Shown: piece after piece, positions 39,661 to 47,656 of the stretch | Position numbering within the stretch: the first letter of the stretch is position 1 | Layout of the letters: each line of letters opens with the position of its first letter | Assembly: GCF_016862755.1 (NCBI RefSeq) | Contig: NZ_BONO01000005.1 | Span: 62,001-126,000, forward strand | DNA: 64,000 bases | DNA from: Cellulomonas pakistanensis | Lineage (GTDB): Bacteria > Actinomycetota > Actinomycetes > Actinomycetales > Cellulomonadaceae | Direction: 5' to 3' | Notes under the pieces: generated by a model | Database searches by the model: none | Seen by the model: the letters and a program-made list of their open reading frames with translations, nothing else | What the model was told of the DNA's origin: nothing | Program-made: the position numbers and the translations under genes

Positions 39661-40251
39661 TCAGCCGCCCCGGCCGGCCACCACGTCGACGTTGAAGGCG
39701 CGCAACCGCACCCCGCCCGGCTCGACCTCGAGGACGGTGAGGCTCGGGGCCGCGGCGGGCACGAGCATGCTGCTCGGCAGCCCGAGGCCGGTGCCGAGGA
39801 CGGCGCGGATGACGCCGCCGTGCGTGACCACCAGCACCGGACCGGAGCACGCCGCGGCGTCCGCCACCGCCGCCCGGACCCGGGTGCGCGTCTCCGCCGC
39901 CGGCTCCCCGCCCGGCGGCGTCAGCTCGCCGGCGCGCCAGCGGGCGTAGTCCGGGCCGAGCTGGTCGGCGGTGCGGCCCTCCCACTCCCCCAGCGAGTGC
40001 TCCGTCCACCGCTCGTCGACGCGCGTCTCCGGGGCGTCGGGCAGCGCCGCGGCCAGCAGGCGGGCGGTGGACCGGGCGCGCAGCAGCGGGGAGGCGATCA
40101 CGGTGCGCGGGGCCCAGTCGGCGACGACCGGCGCGAGCGCCGCCACGTCGGCGCGGCCCGCCTGCGACAGGTCGATGTCGGTGCGCCCCTGCAGCCGGCG
40201 CTCGTGCGTCCACGCGGTGGCCCCGTGCCGCACCAGGAGCAGCGTCGTCAC
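39661..40251 (-). CDS. Histidine phosphatase (phosphoglycerate mutase-like)
   Basis: A 196-residue branch-1 histidine phosphatase with catalytic LVRHGATAW, ERWTEHSLGEWEG and the second His in VVTHGGVIRAVLG. It dephosphorylates an organic phosphate or acts as a mutase. Its GTG start overlaps the stop of the transporter ATPase in GTGA, so it belongs to the importer operon. An RpiR-type regulator heads the cluster; together these suggest processing of an imported phosphorylated compound (inference). Confidence 0.88.
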   Translation of the reverse strand: MTTLLLVRHGATAWTHERRLQGRTDIDLSQAGRADVAALAPVVADWAPRTVIASPLLRARSTARLLAAALPDAPETRVDERWTEHSLGEWEGRTADQLGPDYARWRAGELTPPGGEPAAETRTRVRAAVADAAACSGPVLVVTHGGVIRAVLGTGLGLPSSMLVPAAAPSLTVLEVEPGGVRLRAFNVDVVAGRGG

Positions 40252-41318
40252 AGCAGCGCCCCGTCCGTGCCGTACAGCGCCGCCGGCGCGGCGGGGACGC
40301 GCAGCCGCGTCGTGCGGCCGGGCGCCTCCCGCCGGTCCGCGATCACCGTCACGCGGTCCCCGCCGCGCGCGTCGTCGGCGCCGCCGAGCAGCCCGGTGAC
40401 GAGGTGCGCGCCGCCGGCCGGGGTGCTCTCGAGCACCTCGAACGCGAGCTGCCCCCCGGGGTCGATCACCAGGTCCTGGGGCCGGTACATCGCGTGCGCC
40501 GCGTCCGCGCCGCTCGGCACCGGGGCGAGGTCGACGGCGTCCCGCACGAGCCGGCCGCCGACCGTCCGGCCGCCGACGAGCACGGCGGGCGGGCTGCCGA
40601 GGAACCCCGCGACGAACGCGGTCGCCGGGCGCTCCAGCAGCTCTTCCGGCGGGCCGAGCTGCTCCAGCCGGCCGTCGCGCAGCACCGCGATGTGGGTCGC
40701 GAGCGCCAGCGCCTCCACCTGGTCGTGCGTGACGTACACGGTCGTCGCGCCCGTCTCCCGGTGCACCCGGCCGAGCAGCGCGCGCGTCTCGGTGCGCAGC
40801 CGCGCGTCCAGGTTCGACAGCGGCTCGTCGAACAGCACGACGTCCGGCCGGGGCGCGATGGTCCGGGCGATCGCCACCCGCTGCTGCTGCCCGCCGGACA
40901 GCTGCGCGGGGCTGCGGTCCGCGAGCGCCGCGATCTCCAGGTCGGCCAGCACCTCCGCGACCCGGTCCCGGCGCGCGTCGCGGGACCAGCCGGCGACGGC
41001 GAGCGGCCACCCGACGTTCTGCCGGACCGTCATGTGCGGCCACAGCGCGTAGCTCTGGAACACCATGCCGAGGCCCCGGCGCTCGGCGGGCACGTCGACG
41101 CCGACCGCCGGGTCGACGACGACGCGGTCGCCGACCCGGATCCGCCCGGCGGTCACGTCCTCGAGCCCGGCGAGCATGCGGAGCGTGGTGCTCTTGCCGC
41201 ACCCGGACGGCCCGAGCAGGACGAGGAACGAGCCGGCCGGCACCGCCAGCGAGAGGTCGTCCACGACGGTCGTCGCGCCGAATCGCTTGGTGAGCCGGTC
41301 GAGCGTGAGCGCGGTCAT
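40248..41318 (-). CDS. ABC importer ATPase (AfuC/FbpC-like)
   Basis: A 356-residue MalK/FbpC-type ATPase with Walker A GPSGCGKST, signature LSGGQQQRVAIARTIA, Walker B VVLFDEPLSNLD, switch VTHDQVEAL, and a C-terminal TOBE region (MYRPQDLVI). It powers uptake through the permease encoded just upstream; ATGA overlap couples them. Database names of this family (iron, spermidine, AEP, thiamine) are not reliable guides to substrate. Confidence 0.92.
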   Translation of the reverse strand: MTALTLDRLTKRFGATTVVDDLSLAVPAGSFLVLLGPSGCGKSTTLRMLAGLEDVTAGRIRVGDRVVVDPAVGVDVPAERRGLGMVFQSYALWPHMTVRQNVGWPLAVAGWSRDARRDRVAEVLADLEIAALADRSPAQLSGGQQQRVAIARTIAPRPDVVLFDEPLSNLDARLRTETRALLGRVHRETGATTVYVTHDQVEALALATHIAVLRDGRLEQLGPPEELLERPATAFVAGFLGSPPAVLVGGRTVGGRLVRDAVDLAPVPSGADAAHAMYRPQDLVIDPGGQLAFEVLESTPAGGAHLVTGLLGGADDARGGDRVTVIADRREAPGRTTRLRVPAAPAALYGTDGALL

Positions 41319-43051
41319 CGGGTGGTCTCCAGGTCAGGGCGCCGCTCGAGGCGGCGGGCGAGCAGGGTCGCCACGACCGCGACCGCGGCGATGACGAGCG
41401 TGATGGCGTTGGCGTGCTGGGTGAAGCCCTCGGAGGCGTACCGGAACGTCAGCATCGACAGCAGCGGGGTGGCCGGGGTGACGAGCAGGACCACGACGGA
41501 CAGGTCGCGCACCATCGTCACGAACACGAGGACGCCGCCGTTCGCCAGCCCCCGGGACACCAGCGGCAGCGTGATCCGGCCGAACCGCCGCGCGCCGCCC
41601 GCCCCGGTCAGGACGGCGGCCTCGTCCAGCTCGGTCGACACCTGCCCGAACGCGGCGCGCGCGGTCTGCAGGGCGAACGGCAGGCTGGCCGCGATCCCGG
41701 CGAGCACCAGGATGGCGAACGTCCCGTAGAGCGACGGCAGCGGGCCCGACCCGGTGCCGAACTGGGCGATGAACGCGGCGCCGAGCGCGACGCCGGGGAC
41801 GAGGAACGGGACGTACCCGAGGGTCGAGACGGTCGCGTGCAGCGCCCGGGCCCGCGGCAGCGCCCGCAGCGCGAGGCTCGCCAGCGTGGCCAGGACGACG
41901 GCGCCGACCGCCACGGCGAGGCCGAGCGCGATCGTGCCGCCCAGCGCGTCGAGGACGACGGGGTCGCGCAGCACCCCGCGGGTGCCCTGGGCGACCGAGG
42001 GGTCGGACGCGCCGACCCAGTAGTGCCAGGTCAGGCCGCCGTCCAGGCTGCCGGTCCGGCGCAGCACGGTGCTGACCGCGAGGACGACCCCCGGGACCAC
42101 GGCCGTGGCGACGACGATCCCCCACGCCAGCGCCGCGAGCGGCCAGCGCGCGGGCCCGAGCCGCAGCCGCTGCGCGCGCGTCGCCTTGCCCGTGATCGTC
42201 GAGTAGGAGCGGCCGCGCGTCATCCGCTGGCCGGCCAGCAGCACCAGGCCGGCGACGGCGACGAGCACCAGGGACAGCACGTACCCCCGCGCGGCGTCGC
42301 CGGTGGAGATGGCCCCGTAGAGGCGGGTGCTCAGGGTCTGGAACCGCACGGGCAGCCCGAGCAGCGCCGGCACCGCGAAGTTCGACACCCCTTCGGCGAA
42401 CGCGAGCAGGAAGCCGGACAGCAGCGCCGGGCCGACCGACGGCAGCACCACGCGGGTCGCCACCTGCCAGCGCGACGCCCCGGTCAGCCGGGCCGCCGCC
42501 ACGACGTCGCCGCCGACGTTGGTCAGCGCGGCGGCGACCACGACGAAGCTCAGCGAGTAGTAGTGCGCGACCAGCGTCAGCACCACGGAGACCGGTCCCC
42601 AGGCCAGCCAGTCCGGCACCGCGACGCCCAGGGCCGCGAGCAGCCCGGGCTCGCCGCCGATCCGGTCGTTCCGGAACACCGTCTCCCACGCGAGCGCGAT
42701 CGCGAAGCTCGGCAGGGCGAACGGGATCGCCGCGAGCGCACCGACCGCCCGGCGCCCCGGCGCGTCCGTCATCACGACGACCCACGCCAGGTACGCGCCG
42801 ACGAGCGTCGCGAGCAGCCCCGTGCCGAGCCCGACCAGCAGCGACCCGCCGAGCGGCTGCCAGAGCAGCGCGCCCGACAGCGGGCTGGCCACCACGTCGG
42901 CCCAGGCGCCGTCCGCGTCCGGCCCGACGGTCGCGCCGGCCAGGCCCGCGAGCGGGAGCAGGACGAGCACGACGAGGACCGCGACAACGGCGGCGGCCAG
43001 CCACGAGACGGGCCGGCGCGCCACCGCGGTCGCTCGCTGCGGAAGGGTCAC
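41315..43051 (-). CDS. ABC importer permease, fused double-length (AfuB/FbpB-like)
   Basis: A 578-residue permease with two tandem BPD_transp_1 halves. EAA loops are recognisable in each: ARLTGASRWQVATRVVLPSVGP in the first and AVLTGAGGARRFGRITLPLVSRG in the second. About 12 membrane helices. The GTG start overlaps the binding-protein stop (GTGA) and the stop overlaps the ATPase start (ATGA). Two-domain permeases of this form serve ferric iron, 2-aminoethylphosphonate or hexose-phosphate importers. Confidence 0.92.
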   Translation of the reverse strand: MTLPQRATAVARRPVSWLAAAVVAVLVVLVLLPLAGLAGATVGPDADGAWADVVASPLSGALLWQPLGGSLLVGLGTGLLATLVGAYLAWVVVMTDAPGRRAVGALAAIPFALPSFAIALAWETVFRNDRIGGEPGLLAALGVAVPDWLAWGPVSVVLTLVAHYYSLSFVVVAAALTNVGGDVVAAARLTGASRWQVATRVVLPSVGPALLSGFLLAFAEGVSNFAVPALLGLPVRFQTLSTRLYGAISTGDAARGYVLSLVLVAVAGLVLLAGQRMTRGRSYSTITGKATRAQRLRLGPARWPLAALAWGIVVATAVVPGVVLAVSTVLRRTGSLDGGLTWHYWVGASDPSVAQGTRGVLRDPVVLDALGGTIALGLAVAVGAVVLATLASLALRALPRARALHATVSTLGYVPFLVPGVALGAAFIAQFGTGSGPLPSLYGTFAILVLAGIAASLPFALQTARAAFGQVSTELDEAAVLTGAGGARRFGRITLPLVSRGLANGGVLVFVTMVRDLSVVVLLVTPATPLLSMLTFRYASEGFTQHANAITLVIAAVAVVATLLARRLERRPDLETTR

Positions 43052-44244
43052 TGGACGGTCAGCAGGAAGTCGGCGACGTCCCCGCGCCGCTCGGCGGACG
43101 CCTCGGGGTCGATCGGCCACGCCCCGAGCTCGTCCAGGCCGACCGCGCCCTCGGGCGCGACCACGTCGGTCCGCGTCGGGTAGTCGCCCGCCACGTAGAA
43201 CGGTTCGTAGGCCGCGCCGCCCGTCTCGGAGTCGTCGCCCATCATGAAGTCGACGAGCAGCCGCGCGGCGGCCGGGTTCTCCGCGCCGGCGGTCACGCCG
43301 AGGTACGCCGGGAACACGATGCCCGGGGACGGCGCGACGCCGTGCGCCACCTGCAGCGCCCAGCCCTCGTCCTCGTTGTCGCGGCGGTCCGAGTACGACG
43401 TGAAGCCCACGGGCGGCTCGGCCTGGCCGGTCGCGCCGACGGCGGCGTTCACCGTGTCGGTGTCGTCGACCAGCACGGCGTCGTTGGCGTACAGGTCGGC
43501 GAGGAACTGCAGCCCCGCGTCCTGGACGCCCTCGTCGAGCACCAGCTCCTCGCCGGCGTGCTCCTCGTACGCCGCGGCCATCTCGTCGGCGCGCAGCGAC
43601 ATCTCGGTCGCCAGGTCCAGGTAGTCGCCCCGGACGTTCGGGTCGACCAGGACCACCTTGCCGGCCCACGCCGGCTCGGTGAGCTCCCACAGGTTCGCGA
43701 CCGGCGAGCCGTCCGGGTACGCCTCCTCGTTGTACATCAGCACCTTCGTCGACAGCCGGTTGGCGACCAGCGGGGACCGGTGCTCCTCGGGGAGCGCGTC
43801 CGCGACGCGCGGCGGGACGTACGGCGTCAGCACGCCGTCGGCCAGCAGCTCGGTGACGACGACCGGCGCGTCCGACACGTACGCGACGTCGGCGGTCGCG
43901 CTGCCGGCGGCGTGCTCGCTCGCGAGCCGGGTGATCAGCTCGGTCGACGAGATGTCGCTGGCGACGACGTCGATGCCCGGGTACTCGGCCTCGAACGCCT
44001 CCTCCACCGTGGCGATGCGGCTGGTGAACGCGTACACGGCCACCTCGCCCTCGGCCTCGGCGCGCTCGACGAGCTCCTCGTGGGTCAGCGCGTCCCAGTC
44101 GACCTGCTCGTCGGCGCCGGCCGCCGCGTCGCCGGACCCGCAGGCCGTCAGCGCGAGCAGGAGGGGCACGGCGGCGAGCGCGGCGGGGCGGGCGCGGCGG
44201 GTGCCGCGGGCGCGACGGGCGCGGTGCGGGGGCACAGCAGGCAT
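43048..44244 (-). CDS. Substrate-binding lipoprotein (AfuA/FbpA-like)
   Basis: A 398-residue binding protein with a basic N-terminus, signal helix and lipobox LTAC (Cys35). The mature part has the extracellular-binding family 1/6 pattern: VAVYAFTSRIATVEEAFEAEYPGIDV, SADVAYVSDA-like region, KVLMYNEEAYP and WAGKVVLVDPNVRGDY. The paired tyrosines that bind iron in FbpA are not evident near the C-terminus, so a ferric substrate is doubtful. ATG 44244 has AGGAC upstream; 97 bases separate it from the rpiR gene. Confidence 0.88.
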   Translation of the reverse strand: MPAVPPHRARRARGTRRARPAALAAVPLLLALTACGSGDAAAGADEQVDWDALTHEELVERAEAEGEVAVYAFTSRIATVEEAFEAEYPGIDVVASDISSTELITRLASEHAAGSATADVAYVSDAPVVVTELLADGVLTPYVPPRVADALPEEHRSPLVANRLSTKVLMYNEEAYPDGSPVANLWELTEPAWAGKVVLVDPNVRGDYLDLATEMSLRADEMAAAYEEHAGEELVLDEGVQDAGLQFLADLYANDAVLVDDTDTVNAAVGATGQAEPPVGFTSYSDRRDNEDEGWALQVAHGVAPSPGIVFPAYLGVTAGAENPAAARLLVDFMMGDDSETGGAAYEPFYVAGDYPTRTDVVAPEGAVGLDELGAWPIDPEASAERRGDVADFLLTVQ

Positions 44245-44341
44245 GGCGGGGTCCTGTTCTGTCGGGTGGCGCCGGGTGGTGGGGGTCGTGCGGGGTGGTG
44301 AAGGGGTGGTGCGGGGGTGGCGTGCGGGACGCGCCGCGGCG

Positions 44342-45172
44342 TCAGGAGTCGAACCGCTCCAGGAGCCGTCCGAGCCGGTCGAGGGAGCCCAGGGCGCGCT
44401 CGGGCGCGCGGCGGGCGAGGGTGAGCACGAGGGCGTTCGCGATCGCCATCGGCACGGTCAGCGAGAGGAAGGCGTCGTCCCGCCCGCGCGGCGCGGCGAG
44501 CACCGTGTCCGGCTGCGGGGACAGCGACAGCAGGGTGTCGGTGAGCAGGGCCGAGTGGGCGCCGCGCTCGGCCGCCGCCTCGAGCAGGGTCGGCAGCGGG
44601 CGAGGGACGCGCCGGAACGCGCAGGCGAGCAGCACGTCGCCCGCGCCGAGCGACGCCAGGTGCTCCGCGAGGTCGCGGTCGGAGCCGACCAGGGCCACCG
44701 CGTGCACACCGGAGCGCCGCAGGCGTCGCACGAGCAGCTCGACCAGGACCGTCGCGTTGCCGTGCCCGAACACGTGCACCCGCCCGGCGTCCGCGATCCG
44801 GTCGGCGAGGTCGTCGAGCTCGCTCTGCGTGACGTGCCGCGTCACCTCGCCGAGCGCGGCCACCTCGTCCTCGACCAGGCCCCGCAGGACGTCGTCGGGG
44901 TGCCGCTCGAGCCGGCCGCGGACGCGCTGCGACGGGCCGTCGCCGGCGAGGTAGTCCCCGCGCAGCGCGTCGCGCAGCCGGGGGTAGCCGTCGTAGCCGA
45001 GGCGCTGCGCCATGCGCGTCGCCGCCGACTGGTGCAGCCCGAGAGGCTCCGTCAGGTCGGCGGCGGACCAGAACGCGGCCTCGGCCGGCCGGGCCTGGAG
45101 CACGGCGACGAGGCGGCGGTCGGTCGCGGTGAGCCGGTCGCCGTGGTTCTTCGCCAGGTCGGTGATGAGCAC
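44342..45172 (-). CDS. MurR/RpiR family transcriptional regulator
   Basis: A 276-residue regulator with an N-terminal HTH_6 domain (AADLTEPLGLHQSAATRMAQRLGYDGYPRLRDAL) and a C-terminal SIS domain (VHVFGHGNATVLVELLVRRL, VALVGSDRDLAEHLASLGAGDVLLACAF), which usually senses a sugar phosphate. It is the first gene of a five-gene run with the importer and the histidine phosphatase and probably controls it. The GTG start lies seven bases after a TAGCGT -10, with a perfect inverted repeat over the -35 zone. Confidence 0.9.
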   Translation of the reverse strand: MLITDLAKNHGDRLTATDRRLVAVLQARPAEAAFWSAADLTEPLGLHQSAATRMAQRLGYDGYPRLRDALRGDYLAGDGPSQRVRGRLERHPDDVLRGLVEDEVAALGEVTRHVTQSELDDLADRIADAGRVHVFGHGNATVLVELLVRRLRRSGVHAVALVGSDRDLAEHLASLGAGDVLLACAFRRVPRPLPTLLEAAAERGAHSALLTDTLLSLSPQPDTVLAAPRGRDDAFLSLTVPMAIANALVLTLARRAPERALGSLDRLGRLLERFDS

Positions 45173-45179
45173 GACCGGG

Positions 45180-45216
45180 ACGCTAGGTGCAACCGCACTT
45201 GCATCGAGCGCAAGTG
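45180..45216 (-). promoter_or_regulatory. rpiR promoter and operator
   Basis: A -10 TAGCGT (minus strand, 45185-45180) seven bases before the rpiR GTG. Upstream, CACTTGC (45196-45202) and GCAAGTG (45210-45216) form a perfect inverted repeat with a seven-base spacer that covers the -35 position. Binding there would block transcription, so this is a likely autoregulatory site. Confidence 0.6.
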
Positions 45217-45313
45217 GCGCACGTTCACGTGCCGTTCACCGACCCGCCGTGCCGGGGTCAGCCGAGGTGCGCCGGAGGGTCGCCCGGAGGCGCCGAGGGC
45301 CGTCCCGGAACGA

Positions 45314-45348
45314 CGCAGCGCCCCGGCACGGGGTGCCGGGGCGCTGCG
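45314..45348 (-). terminator. Terminator of tRNA-Gly
   Basis: A perfect 16-bp stem (CGCAGCGCCCCGGCAC and complement) with a three-base loop, directly downstream of the tRNA. Confidence 0.8.
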
Positions 45349-45354
45349 ATCCGG

Positions 45355-45426
45355 AGCGGACGACGGGATTCGAACCCGCGACCCTCACCTTGGCAAGGTG
45401 ATGCTCTACCACTGAGCCACGTCCGC
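45355..45426 (-). tRNA. tRNA-Gly (anticodon GCC)
   Basis: A 72-base cloverleaf. The acceptor stem GCGGACG pairs with CGTCCGC, the anticodon stem CACCT/AGGTG presents GCC in the loop TTGCCAA, and the T arm GCGGGTTCGAATCCCGT is present. The discriminator is U, as usual for bacterial tRNA-Gly. No CCA is encoded. Confidence 0.95.
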
Positions 45427-45527
45427 ACGGCCTCGTCCTCGACCCGTTCCCGGGCCGCGAGGCGAGATAGGACAGTACAGGGCGCGCAGCCGGATCGCGA
45501 AACCGCGCCGCGCCGCGCGGCCGCGCG

Positions 45528-46076
45528 TCAGGCGGTGGCGCCGCGGTCGGCGAGCACGGACAGCCGCTCGACGAGCCGGTCGGCCGACGCGGGCTCGACC
45601 GCCACCTCGACCGTGCCGCGGGAGCCGGCGAGCTCGACGACCTCCAGGCCCGGCAGGACGCGCAGGCCCGACCGCGGCGTGCGGCGTCCGGCCCGGCGCA
45701 CCCCGGTGAGCGCGAGCCGGACCGCGGGCCGCGGCGGCGGGCGCATGCCGAGCGCGAACCGCACCAGCATGACGCGGTCCTCGTCGAGGTCGAGCCGCCC
45801 CGCGACCCAGCGCGGGCCCACACCCGGGTCGCCACCGGTCGACCGCACCGACACCTCGAACCGGCCCCGACGCGCGCCGGCGGCGGTCCGGCGCGTGTCG
45901 AGGGCACGCGCGAGCGGGGTGCCGACGCCGACGCCGATCGCCGTCCCGGCACCGATCAGCCAGGCGGACGTGAGGTCCTCCTCGTGCAGCACCCACCGGC
46001 CGACCGCGGCGGCGGCCAGGGCCCCGAGCACGCCGGCGAGCAGGGCCACCAGGACGGTCGTGCGCAGAGGGGTCAC
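45528..46076 (-). CDS. Conserved membrane-anchored protein of unknown function
   Basis: A 182-residue protein with two hydrophobic segments (about residues 7-25 and 34-55) and a soluble C-terminal domain of beta strands (GRFEVSVRSTGG, RWVAGRLDLDEDRVMLVRFAL, GTVEVAVEPASADRLVERLSV) that could be a PH-like or DUF2550-like fold; I cannot decide. The start is a GTG at 46076 with TATGAT close upstream, spaced three bases, which is tighter than for the other leaderless genes, so the start is uncertain. It sits between two tRNA genes. Confidence 0.7.
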   Translation of the reverse strand: MTPLRTTVLVALLAGVLGALAAAAVGRWVLHEEDLTSAWLIGAGTAIGVGVGTPLARALDTRRTAAGARRGRFEVSVRSTGGDPGVGPRWVAGRLDLDEDRVMLVRFALGMRPPPRPAVRLALTGVRRAGRRTPRSGLRVLPGLEVVELAGSRGTVEVAVEPASADRLVERLSVLADRGATA

Positions 46077-46166
46077 CCGATCATAATGGCGGCCCGGGCC
46101 CGTCGCCGGGGCCGGAACGGGCAGGCGGTCCTGCCGCTCGCCACGTCGCACGAGCGGGTGGCGCGG

Positions 46167-46239
46167 TGCCCCGAGTGGGATTCGAACCCACACTGGATCG
46201 GGTTTGAGCCGATTGCCTCTGCCGTTGGGCTACCGGGGC
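46167..46239 (-). tRNA. tRNA with CAA anticodon (Leu) but class I variable loop
   Basis: A 73-base cloverleaf. Acceptor GCCCCGG pairs with TCGGGGC (last pair G-U), the anticodon stem ATCGG/CCGAT encloses CTCAAAC, so the anticodon is CAA (UUG, Leu), and the T arm is GTGGG-TTCGAAT-CCCAC. The variable loop is only CCAGT. Bacterial tRNA-Leu normally has a long variable arm, so this is atypical. Discriminator A fits Leu. No CCA is encoded. A functional tRNA-Leu of class II elsewhere is expected. Confidence 0.85.
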
Positions 46240-46247
46240 GCCGCACC

Positions 46248-46253
46248 AGGCTA
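46248..46253 (-). promoter_or_regulatory. Candidate -10 of the CAA tRNA
   Basis: TAGCCT on the minus strand, eight bases before the mature 5' end, so the primary transcript would need little 5' trimming. Confidence 0.4.
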
Positions 46254-46508
46254 CCGGCGCGGACGCCGCGCCCGGACCGACCACCCAACGGGCCCCACGC
46301 CGCCGCCACTCAACCGCGCCCGGGTGCTGCACTGGGCCGGTCCGGCGGTCGGAGGGGTCCGCGGGACGCGGCGGCGGGGCTCCGGGGCAGCACACCCGCG
46401 CCCCGCCGCCGGACCGGTGCCGCACCGACGGTGCGCACCGACGGTGCGCGCCGTCGGCCGAGGACGGCGACCCGGTCGCCCCGCTCCCGATGTCCCGCCG
46501 CGGCGTGC

Positions 46509-47522
46509 TCAGCCCCGCTGCACCAGCGCGCCGTACCAGCCGAGGCCCTCGTACGTCTCGTACCCGGGGGTCGCCGCGAACCCCACGGTGCGGTCGTCCT
46601 CGTCGTAGGCGCCGGTCGTCCGGTCGCCGGTGCGCAGGTGGACGCGCTCCGTGAGCACGCCCGCGCGGTCGGACGCCGCGAGCACCAGCCCGGAGCGGTC
46701 GAGGATCAGCACCCGGGTGCTCTCGCGCTCGTCGGGCGCGAGCCGGACCCCGTCGACGATCGCCTGCGCCTGCCGCTCCCAGTCGAAGAACACCCCGAGC
46801 GCGCCCACGGGCCGGCCGTTCGCGCGTCCGCCCTCGCGGACCGCCGTCGCGTACGTCGCGGTGAGCGCCCCGAGCTCCCGGTGCGGCGCGACGTCCAGCG
46901 CGGCGTAGTCGTCGCCCGTGCGGGTGACCATCGCGGCGCGGAACCAGGGCTCGTCGCCGACGTCCGTGCCCAGCGCCCGGCCGCCGCGGTCGCCGCCGGC
47001 GCGGGCGACCACGCGACCGTCGGCGTCGGCGAGCCAGAGGTCGAGGTACACGGTGTAGCTGCGCAGGATGGTGCCGAGCCGCTCCGCCGCGTGCTGCGCC
47101 GCGGCGCCCTCGCCGGTGGTCAGCGCCTCGACCAGCGCGGCGTCGGTCGCCCACCACCGGACGTCGCACGACCGCTCGTACAGGTTGCGGTCCATCAGCT
47201 CGATGACGTTGAGCGCGAGGTCCGCGAGCCGCTGGCCGCGCACCCGGCCGACGAGCTCGTGCCCCAGCACGGTCAGCTCGTCGATCCGCGGCCGCAGCTC
47301 GGACGACAGCTCCTCGGACAGCGCCCGGGCGCGGTCGGCGATCTCCCCGACCTCGCGCGCGACGACGGCGAACCCGGCGCCGGCCTCGCCGACGCGCGCG
47401 GACTCGATCAGCGCGTTCAGCGCGAGCATCTTGGTGCTGCGGGCGACCTGCTCGATCCCCTGCAGCTTCTCACCGGTGACCCGGCCGACCTCGTCGGCCA
47501 GGCGCACGACCCGTTGCGGCAC
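46509..47522 (-). CDS. Soluble MCP-signalling protein with C-terminal Cache sensor
   Basis: A 337-residue protein with inverted order compared with usual chemoreceptors. The N-terminus holds the tip of the MCP signalling hairpin (STKMLALNALIESARVGEAGAGFAVVAREVGEIADRA, about residues 29-66), followed by helices, and a C-terminal Cache-like domain (about 130-335: VYLDLWLADADGRVVARAGG, DEPWFRAAM, VGALGVFFDWE). There is no signal peptide or membrane helix. The GTG start at 47522 has GAAGGGGA upstream. No chemotaxis genes are nearby. Confidence 0.85.
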   Translation of the reverse strand: MPQRVVRLADEVGRVTGEKLQGIEQVARSTKMLALNALIESARVGEAGAGFAVVAREVGEIADRARALSEELSSELRPRIDELTVLGHELVGRVRGQRLADLALNVIELMDRNLYERSCDVRWWATDAALVEALTTGEGAAAQHAAERLGTILRSYTVYLDLWLADADGRVVARAGGDRGGRALGTDVGDEPWFRAAMVTRTGDDYAALDVAPHRELGALTATYATAVREGGRANGRPVGALGVFFDWERQAQAIVDGVRLAPDERESTRVLILDRSGLVLAASDRAGVLTERVHLRTGDRTTGAYDEDDRTVGFAATPGYETYEGLGWYGALVQRG

Positions 47523-47643
47523 GACACGTCCCCTTCGATGGGCAATCGCTTCCCCCCGCCGCCGGACCTATCGGCCGGACGACCGCGCTGCTGAGCGGGT
47601 CGGTGGGGCGAATTGCGCGGGTGGTCGGCGGGCGCCGGCGGCG

Positions 47644-47649
47644 TAAGGT
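47644..47649 (+). promoter_or_regulatory. Leaderless -10 element of the PrmC-like gene
   Basis: TAAGGT, seven bases before GTG 47657. An in-frame GTG at 47648 overlaps the hexamer and is rejected on this ground. Confidence 0.5.
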
Positions 47650-47656
47650 GCCCGCC

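Noticed and set aside
40248..44244. Ferric iron importer FbpABC
   Set aside because: Family resemblance alone would give this label, but the regulator, phosphatase and missing tyrosine pair make iron a weak guess; kept as AfuABC/FbpABC-like without substrate.
47603..47656. Longer PrmC-like start
   Set aside because: The extra residues are basic and unlike the family, and the -10 hexamer would lie inside the coding region.
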